In this document: one piece after another, positions 56,152-64,000 of the stretch
Layout of the letters: every line of letters starts with the position of its first letter
Position numbering within the stretch: the first letter of the stretch is position 1
From: Liolophura sinensis
Taxonomy: Eukaryota; Mollusca; Polyplacophora; Chitonida; Chitonidae
Direction of reading: 5' to 3'
DNA: 64,000 nt
NCBI RefSeq assembly: GCF_032854445.1
Contig: NC_088302.1
Coordinates: 13,823,338-13,887,337 of the forward strand
Notes under the pieces: model-generated
Told to the model about the DNA's origin: nothing
Databases searched by the model: none
What the model saw: only the letters and a program-made list of their open reading frames with translations
Position numbers and translations under genes: made by a program

Positions 56152-57156
56152 TGTTATGTATGACTATTTAACGTCTTCATGTACTGTTAGTCTGCGGACC
56201 TTTGTGAAAGCATAACAGGCCCTGTTATATATGTACAGCGCGGACCTGGCCGAAAGCACCTTGTTCAATGCTCTGTTTATTTAACTGGCTGTTCATTGGT
56301 TGTTAATTCTGTGTCTAAGAATAGTTGAATCCACCTGGCACGTATATAAGCCGTGTTTTCTGTGCAGAGTGGAGGTATTTTTGCTGCATCCACTGGGAGC
56401 CAGGAGAGTGTGCGACGCTCTCGTATCGAGTCCATTATATTTATATGAGCTGGTGATGCCAGTTTCATTTGGGAGGACAGATTTTTATGCCGGCACCGTT
56501 TGTGTACCACAGTAGTACTGATGTCTGGTTTATGTGAATTTCTGCGGAAGTCACGTTTATTGGTGTTCGGATCTTTATTAGCATTATACAGTGTTGACTG
56601 TGTAATTTGTTTAACACGCTGACCTCACCTGACCGACAAGGTCGTCAAGGACTCTAAACTGAAGGTTTCAGTTTTGCAAAGGACGTTCGTTCTGCCACAA
56701 GGTGACATTACTCTACGTCTCTGAACGGCTCGTTTGTGAGCTTCTGCGGGAGCTGTGACTGATCTGAAGTGGATTATACCTCCATGCCTGTATTTACCCT
56801 GTGTTGTGCTCTGCGGGTGTGACGTCATTCAAAGGCTTGACTGTTCCAGTTCTGTGTAACCTGTGTACTGTGTTCGTGTTCGCTAACCTGGCGAAGTACC
56901 TGTCTAGGACAATTTGTGACTTGTGTGAATTGTGTGTTTATCCCATGGTCTTTACGTTGGATTTCCTGGAATACATTCCTTGGGATGCAAAGGTGGACTG
57001 AAAACTTGTAAAGACCGGTAGTACTGATGTGTATGTTGTTGTTGTTGTTGAACTGTCTGTAAAACTGTACGTCTCATTTTATACATAAAGCATTGTTTAC
57101 ATTGTAATATTGAGTCACTGAGTCTGTTTTCTGTTGCCGTTTTCAATACCGTAACA
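56152..57156 (+). repeat. 3' LTR (1005 bp)
   Basis: Identical to the 5' LTR over the first 490 bases except C at 56413 for A at 51677. It then contains 376 bases (56643-57018) absent from the 5' copy. The end includes TGTTGTTGTTGTTGTTG where the 5' LTR has two units. ACAT follows at 57157-57160. Confidence 0.95.
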
Positions 57157-57311
57157 ACATCACACCTACGTGACGGCCAATTGTAACCCGTGAATATGTA
57201 ACCATTCAAAGGTGTGCCTTGGAGAAGATAATATTCTCCCTATAACACAGTTACTATCCCCCACACAGGATAATCCCATCTCCTTCCCCAGCCTGCCAGA
57301 GACTCCCCAAT

Positions 57312-57637
57312 TTCACACGACAATATCACCTGACAAGCCATTGGTGTAAAGACGAACAACAGATCCCCGGTGATGTTCTAGATGATTTTCCTCTTTCAAA
57401 ACACACACCACTGAGGTCGCAGGTAACTCTTGACGCTGGAAGGTTTGACATTGGGGATTGGAGACAGGCACGCGTCAGTGTCTGAAGACCGATAACAGAC
57501 GGGCCTAACGATTGACGTGTTAGCTCTGAAGGCTGTGAACTGAGGTAATAAATACCTAGTCCTGTATGAACAAGAGTACCGCCAAAAGCTTCGGTACGGT
57601 TTTAGACAGTCCTGGAGAACTAACGAAAGCGTACGTG
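57312..57637. repeat. segmental duplication, copy 1 (about 326 bp)
   Basis: Matches 57896-58221 with an offset of 584 and roughly one difference per 15 bases, from 'ttcacacgacaatatcacct' to 'gaaagcgtacgtg'. Similar minus-strand frames in both copies share CLKPYRSFWRYSCSY and SIVRPVCY, but have no recognisable domain and differ by stops at their ends. Confidence 0.95.
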
Positions 57638-57895
57638 GAACTCGACGCTGGAAGCAAAATAACATTGACATTGGGGATGTCGGAAGACTGAGGAAATCGA
57701 GGTTTTATTGCTGTATTGGTGATTTAATACTCTGAGTTGAATCTTCATGTAGAAATATCTGTATTCCTCACTAAGTCATGGGGCGAAGACAGCCGCGTCC
57801 GGCTTCCATGGTAGCCTATGCCTGTCATGATGCGCTAGCTAAGTTGTCTAATTGTTTACAGATCTGCTCTGCTGCTTAGAACCTAGGCCGTTCGC
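57638..57895. other. spacer between the duplicated segments
   Basis: Starts with a partial echo of the unit ('gaactcgacgctggaagc', 'ttgacattggggat'). Confidence 0.5.
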
Positions 57896-58221
57896 TTCAC
57901 ACGACAATATCACCTGACAAGCCATTAATGTCGGGACAAACAACAAATCCCCGATGATGTTCTAGATGATTTTCCTCTTTTAAAACACACACTATTAAGG
58001 TCGCAGGTAACTCTTGACGCTGGAAGGTTTGACATTGGGAATGGGAGACAGGCACGCGTCAGTGTCTGAAGACTGATAACAGACGGGCCTAACGATTGAC
58101 GTGTTAGCTCCGAAGGTTGTGAACTGAGGTAATAAATACCTAGTCCCGTATGAACAAGAGTACCGCCAAAAGCTTCGGTACGGTTTTAGGCAGTCCTGGA
58201 GAACTAACGAAAGCGTACGTG
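57896..58221. repeat. segmental duplication, copy 2 (about 326 bp)
   Basis: Direct-orientation partner of 57312-57637. Confidence 0.95.
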
Positions 58222-60112
58222 TCTTGCAATCATCTCGATTAAACATGGAACGGATACTCGCCTGTTAGATTTTGTATCATATCTTTTTGATGTCCATCAG
58301 CAATTTTTAGACATACTTTAGGTTGTTTATGCAGTAAAGCCCATCAGTGTGAACGCGGACCACAATACGACAATGTACTCTTAGCAATGATCTTCGCCAC
58401 ACTAGGTGTGTGTAATTGTGTCCTCTTGCTGTTGCTCCCCATCTTTGTTAACCTGTTAAAGTAGTGCTTAGTGGCTGCACAAAAGCGTTAGCACCTTTAT
58501 TATAAGTCTGTCTTTTGTGATTTTTTGTCGTTCAAAGATGGGCGCGTTGCTTTCCAAGAAGGCATAGAACAAACATTACATGTTTTGTTTTTTTCTCCAC
58601 CTTCAGAAACCATTGTTTTTTGTCGCTTTCTAATTCTCATTGCACACTACATGCGGTCCTTTTCGTGTGGAAATGTACGCGTTGTTACATTTACTTGTGG
58701 AAATGACATTCGAAAGTTCTGTTTTTTTACCTTCACTGTTAACATCACAGTTCCTCAGGGTATATTATCGAGTAGCGCAGATAGAAAACAATACCGGTAT
58801 GGGAAGAGGAAAACTGAATCGACGTGCTCACGTTTTGAGGGACTTTGTCCATATTGTAGATAATTCCAACAATACTTGGAAGAAAACATGAAATACAATA
58901 TATGACAACCTAAATGCTTCATTCCTAAAACTGACAGAACTTTGATTCCAAACATGCCCTTTTCTATATGGCTAATGGATACATCTTGTTATGACTGGAC
59001 TAACTGATCGATACGAGGGTCTCTTCTTATCTTTACAAAAGCCAAGAGAATAATGAATACTGAGAAATCTCGAAAATTCCCTCTCGGTGTGAAAGTACAT
59101 CAATACTGTTTACGAAACACTTTGTTTTTCCTATGACTTTTATGGTACCGGTAATACTTTTCCATTTATACAGGCTTTAATGAAGCTAAACTAACTTTTG
59201 TAACAACGTATCAATCACATAATGAGGGCTATAAAGCGAGACAAATCAGAATCTTTCTGAAGGTAAGGAAAATAGAATAGGTCCAGTCTTCGTTCTACGC
59301 TTTGGCAGAAAAAAGCATGAACATCTGTGAGTGCCAGGCCACGCGTCAGACATAAATTGTCTTGAACGAATGAAGATCTATGTTTAGTTATTACATGAGC
59401 AGTTTAGTCCGAAGACAGCTCTTCCATTATTGCTGTCAGGGTTTGGAGATTCAGGAGAGTTGTGTGGGGTATGAGTCTTCATTGGTCGAAAGGGTGATTA
59501 CAGAAAATATGTCCAAACCTCACATGCTTACTACACTTGAATAACCCGTTCTTTGCCTTGTGTTGCTGAAACACTCCGTCCTTCTTCAACATGTTTGTGT
59601 GCTCAAGCTGTGTCAAATCTTTTTTCTCTAGGCTTAATGGATGATTTGTTCGAAGGTAAACCGAGATCTATGTTATGTAACCAGAACAAATCTATCTTCA
59701 TGTGCAGCATGTGTTAGACATGCTCTCTCATAGTTTGGGTTATGTTCCTAGTTATTTTCTCTATATTTTTATCTTGAACTCATGATTTCTTGGTAATTTA
59801 TTAAGGATAAAAAAACAACAAAAAAACAAGGGCATTGTATGACACAACTCTGACTGTCATCGTATATATGAAGGAAAAGTTGAACCGCGGACAATGTCAA
59901 CTGGTTGTTGTCACCAAAGCCCCTCACAAGAAAGGGGGTCGAGGTGGGCGAAGAATCTGGAAACTCCTTGTTACAGACTAGGATTAAATGATAACATTTG
60001 AAAGGACAATGTCTCCACTTTCCACTCATACACCCGCGCACAGACACGCACCATTACACACATCTAGCACTTTTTGTGGCGAGCGAATAATCCTCCTGGT
60101 GAGGAGTGGACC
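58222..60112. other. intergenic, no gene recognised
   Basis: Frames at 58525-58891 lack any domain or coding signature. Confidence 0.3.
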
Positions 60113-60191
60113 GTTATCTCAGAAGATAAAGGTAAGACGATTTTTTTAACTGTTATCTCAGAAGATAAAGGTAAGACGATTTTTTTTAACT
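60113..60191. repeat. two-copy tandem duplication, unit 39-40 bp
   Basis: 'gttatctcagaagataaagg' followed by 'taagacgatttttttaact' occurs twice, the second with one extra T. Confidence 0.97.
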
Positions 60192-61686
60192 GTAAAAAAA
60201 TATTGAATCATCTCAAAGATATTTGACGAGTTTGGAAATCTGATCTAAATCTTGCTCTTCACAGTCTATGCAGAATTTTCAGTAGTACACTGAAGAACAA
60301 CTTACTCGTGGATATAAAGGGTAGTTTATATCATTATAGACAACATCGTTTGATCCTATCGATCACGTGTAGGGTTGATTGTGCTTCTCCGAGTTCGAAT
60401 GGAATCAGCTGGAAAGATCTAGGTTTGCACCCCAGCTGTCCATGGCATATGCTTACTGCAGTGGGTGGATTTGGCAGAATACGTGGAAATTGGAATACTT
60501 CACCATTGGGATGGCTAATGAAAAAGTGTCAGCTGAGGTCATCTCGGTGGAGAAGACGGAGACAAGTGGGTGTATGAAGAGGATATAGAAAGGTCTAATT
60601 GTATAACAACATTTGTTTTGTGATTAAAAGAAAACGTCATATCCGATAGAACAAGAAGTGGCCTGGGCTTCAGCAAAGACTCCACAGTGACGCAATGAAC
60701 AGAGGTATTTTAAATGAAGTATTTTATGTCAGTCACGGTTTACATTAGCCGTTAACATTATCCGTATTAGTCGACAATACAGACCATGCCGAGCACATTT
60801 AGGAACCGAATCGCTAAACACCCGAAAGGTTTTAGTCTGTCAAGGCTTGGTTTTTTTTCTTTAGTTATTTGACAGGTGTTTTAATGACTTGTCACTTTAC
60901 AAAGGATAAAGCGTGGCAGTGTATGAATGTGCAACGATTTCTTTGGCAAAGAACTGGATGTCTCTCTGTTGATCGACATGCACTGCGTTACAAGTTTAAC
61001 CACAACTTCTTATCGCAGTAGAATGAACGAACAATGCACTCTACACCTTATTCTCAAATCCCTCTAATTGGGAAAGGTTCCCAATATACAATAGATATAA
61101 GGACTGCAACCGACTAGGATTGTTACTAATGCCAGGGACGCACCAGGGAGTTTTTGCTTGTAAGCTTGTCGCTTGTAAGGACGAACTTAATCGCCTGTGA
61201 AATAAGCTAACGGTATTGGCACCATTGTTGCAGTCATACTAAACGGAGTTTTCCGTTTATTTTGGCCAATAGGTTATGTAATCTAGTATACCATGTGACA
61301 GAAACAAAATGCCAAGGGTCAAAACAATTCCGTGTTGTTTGCCAAAATTCGCTGGAGCGGACATACTACGCGGACAGAGTGAAATTTAACGGGTTTTTTC
61401 GCCAGTGTCTGACATGTTTGATACAAGCGAATATCGGAGTGGACAAGCTTGCTTGCGAAATACGCCGCCGCCAGCGTGGACACATTAGGCGGATTTTTAA
61501 AAAATTATAAAATTCGCCTGTACGAGCGAAAATGTCCGTCTGGTGTGCTCGACTTAAAGAATGTAAAATTTATATGCATAATTTCCAAAATATTCTGTCC
61601 CAAGGAACAATGTGCTTTTGCAAAATATATAGTATGTTAGACATCTGGGGCCGGCTTCTCAAAGTTTATTCCGTCTTAAGTCATAT
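60192..61686. other. intergenic, no gene recognised
   Basis: A frame at 60379-60588 (FEWNQLERSRFAPQLSMAYA) has protein-like composition but no recognised family or splice signals. Confidence 0.3.
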
Positions 61687-61712
61687 TATGATGTACTATT
61701 TAGTACATCATA
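61687..61712. repeat. perfect palindrome, 12-bp arms
   Basis: TATGATGTACTA-TT-TAGTACATCATA. Fold-back sequence of unknown role. Confidence 0.9.
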
Positions 61713-63405
61713 TTTAGAAATCAAATTTTTCTCCACCTCATTATCAGTATTTTTAAAAGACAAATATACCCATATTTCAACCTCCAGTACCAAAAAGAAA
61801 GCATTGAGACAAGTTTTGACTTAAATCCCAAATGGCATTGTGGAATCGTTTCCTGATGTAACCAGAAGCGAAAAACAATAACAGCATTTGACTAATCGCA
61901 AATCTCTCCAGTTTGAATTTATATACTTTCTTGACTAAAAATGACGTTTCACCATACGTGTTTTCACAGAAACATAATTTTAAGCACAACCTGTTAACCA
62001 TTCTTTCTTTGCCAAGGATATATAATTAATATATATATATTTAATAATATATACGTATTAAAAACTGAAATAAATATGCCCACTTTCTGTACAATTTAAA
62101 CAGGGACTGAACACCAAGCCATATATTTATTCCAGACTGATTTAATTTCAGGAGATTGTCTTGGATAATGTAGTGTAGGTTTTGAACTGTCTAAAGCCAA
62201 AATTAAATCTAGTCGTTGTATTTTGTATTTTCTTTTAATGTGTAACATGGGGATCTCGTTGACTTAATTGTCTTCTGTTTTCACCTGTTCTGTTCACGCG
62301 ATTTGTGAGAGGGTACGGGTTTTGCCTCCACTCGTCTAGATGTGAAATACTTTAAATGTAGGGCATGCCGTGGGATCGACGTCTGTATTTAAATAATGGA
62401 TTTCACAACTAGCCAGCATATGAGAAAATGCCACATATCATGTTTCGCGCCCTCAATCAAACGCTTAGGAGACTTTGAGAGTTTGAATGAGCGAATGGTT
62501 GCTCACACGAAGATGACTAATGAAAAGCGAAAGTCACTCTGTGAAGTATAACGGAATATGTATATGCGGCGTAAACGACAAATAATTAAATATTAACGCA
62601 GGGATTTTCTATGAATACTACGACAATCAATAGTGTTTTCGAATGTACCTAGCTATTTCGTTCACGGGTGCAGCTAGAACTATTTTCGCCGTTCCACCTA
62701 CATAATTCTTGTTGCATATGTTGAACCTTGTGGACATAGACCTCCATGTGAGAGGAACTGCTCGATGTAAACGCTGCTCCCCAAAGTACGTAACGAAAGT
62801 ATGTAAGTCCAGTTCTTTTAACAGCCATTTGCGTTTGTGGATACACCTACTGTTTCTCCAGTCACATTAAATTCGGTGAAAATTTATGTAAAAGTTATGG
62901 TTAAAACAAACCGATCTCTTAATTATTTTAGCCTCCCATTCCAAGTTAAAGGGGGAAATATTGAATTACATCAATGACACCCATATAAAATGTCGTCCAT
63001 ATTCCGCGGTAAAGAAGTCTCTAAAGTTTGAGAGCCTTAAAGGGAATAACGTGTTTTCCATTTCAGAAGAAATACTACGTTAATATAGGCTGACAGAGTC
63101 CCTGTAGCAGAAGTTATATTTGGCTATTATATTTTTTGTACGGATCACAAGACGTACATCCGTCCTTTTCTGCACTGCCCCCGGTGTCAGTACCTCCATA
63201 TATCATTCTTTCTCATTGTACAAGAAAGCTAACATGTCTCCACTGCGCCGTGCGACGTTGTTACCACAAGAATCAAGATAAAGGCGGCTGAACATAGTTC
63301 TGCAGATGACACTTGCCGATTACAGATGGAGGTAAATAAGGTGCAGTCTCCTAAGCTCCTGGAAAACCAAAAGTCACCATAAACCGAGGTCTTAAACCTA
63401 TCTCA
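61713..63405. other. intergenic, no gene recognised
   Basis: A (TA)-rich patch at 62020-62060. No gene recognised. Confidence 0.3.
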
Positions 63406-63667
63406 GGGGCCTCCATGACTGAGGTGGTTAGCACGTCAGCGCGGGGCAGTGACCCAGGGGCCTCTCACCAATGGAGTCGCTCTAAGTTCAAGTCCAGCTC
63501 ATGCTTGCTTCCTCTCCGGCCGTACGTGGGATGGTCTGCCACCAGCCATCGGATGATTGTGGGTTTTCGCCAGGCTCTGCCCGGTTTTCTCCCACCATGA
63601 TGCTGTCCACAGTTGTATAAGTGAAATATTCTTGAGTACGGCGTAAAACACCAATCAAATAAATAAA
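63406..63667 (+). mobile_element. tRNA-derived SINE, full length
   Basis: Starts 'ggggcctccatgactgaggt' (diverged A box) and has a B-box-like GTTCAAGTC at about 63488. It continues through 'cctctccggccgtacgtggg' and 'ggctctgcccggttttctcc', and ends 'gcgtaaaacaccaatcaaat' plus (AAAT)n. The same family as 49059-49331, with a more consensus-like 3' end. Confidence 0.92.
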
Positions 63668-63784
63668 CGCTGTCGACAGTTAAATGTAATTTTTCAACAA
63701 TTCTATTTTTCCTAAGTTTATGATTTTGTGTTCTCGGTTATTCTGTTTTTCTTTTTAATATTTCTTATTGCCACATATCTTTGT

Positions 63785-63855
63785 CCGGTTTCCTCCCACC
63801 GTAATGCTGGCCGCGGTTTTCTTATAAGTGAAGTATTTTCGAGTAGGAGGTAAAG
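63785..63855 (+). mobile_element. SINE 3' body fragment
   Basis: 'ccggtttcctcccaccgtaa', 'tgctggccgcggtttt', 'ataagtgaagtattttcgag', diverged and truncated at both sides. Confidence 0.75.
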
Positions 63856-64000
63856 ACAAGCGACACCCTTAGGATTACATATTCGTCGTTAACACACGCG
63901 ACACAGAGATATTCTACCCGTAATACATGAATCACGGACACTGATATTTGTTTCCTTCAGCCGCCATCCTTTGCGCAATGATACTCACGACTACAAAAAT

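Larger units (their letters stand above)
51416..57156 (+). mobile_element. Gmr1-like Ty3/Gypsy LTR retrotransposon, complete ends, defective interior
   Basis: Both LTRs begin TGTTATG and end CGTAACA, and ACAT flanks the element at 51412-51415 and 57157-57160. Inside are a tRNA-Pro-like primer site, Gag with protease, integrase, then RT thumb and RNase H, and a polypurine tract. Integrase before RNase H is the order known for Gmr1-like elements, opposite to ordinary Gypsy. Most of the RT is missing and there are at least two frameshifts. The LTRs differ by one visible substitution where both exist, but the 5' LTR lacks a 376-base internal segment. Confidence 0.92.

Noticed and set aside
57396-58246. 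Two similar minus-strand frames
   Set aside because: Consequence of the 326-bp duplication. No domain, and different ends.
60379-60588. Possible exon with protein-like composition
   Set aside because: Frame opens right after a stop, with no ATG, splice signals or known family.

Overview
The window is eukaryotic, gene-poor and repeat-rich DNA. It contains single-exon 7-transmembrane receptor genes, AATAAA-type signals, tRNA-derived SINEs with (AAAT)n tails, Ty3/Gypsy, I/Jockey-type LINE and Penelope-like remnants, and long minisatellites. The SINE bodies and the repeat ending in 'gttagaccccaagcactcactc' resemble repeats I associate with molluscs and related lophotrochozoans, so a mollusc is the best guess. 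That is inference, not a database match.

Region 1 (0-8.1 kb) carries the only intact host genes I can support. They are two related class A GPCRs, at 1528-2613 (+) and 6866-8029 (-). A frameshifted half copy of the second lies at 4146-4602 (-). A possible terminal exon of another gene enters from the left edge (3-170).

Region 2 (8.5-33.7 kb) is a graveyard of mobile elements. It has a Penelope-like remnant (10.3-12.8 kb), a 40-bp minisatellite (14.6-15.2 kb) and a large inverted duplication built on a palindromic MITE (15.3-18.4 kb) with a SINE-like element nested inside. A minus-strand Gypsy element with a MYND finger (18.8-21.9 kb) follows, with tandem LTR-like copies and a PIF/Harbinger-like insertion encoding a MADF remnant (22.8-23.4 kb). 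Next come diverged duplications (24-25 kb) and a minus-strand LINE (28.5-32 kb). At least five copies of an unclassified 230-290 bp repeat are scattered through 3.3-33.7 kb.

Region 3 (34.1-43.2 kb) is about 9 kb of one minisatellite family in two organisations. The first is a 78-bp monomer array (34.1-40.0 kb) whose plus-strand reading frame stays in register for more than 5 kb. The second is an array of about 150-bp dimers and 79-bp monomers (40.6-43.2 kb).

Region 4 (43.2-64 kb) is mostly sequence without recognisable genes. It is interrupted by SINEs and by a complete LTR retrotransposon at 51416-57156, flanked by ACAT. Its pol order is protease, integrase, then RNase H, which is the Gmr1-like arrangement, and its Gag has a SCAN-like region. 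Most of the reverse transcriptase is missing and the frames are broken, yet the two LTRs are almost identical where they align. This points to recent movement of a defective copy with enzymes supplied in trans.

The most notable items are the defective but young Gmr1-like element, the frame-locked 78-bp array, the MYND-containing Gypsy, and the GPCR cluster with atypical core motifs. I found no self-evident new defence or metabolic system.
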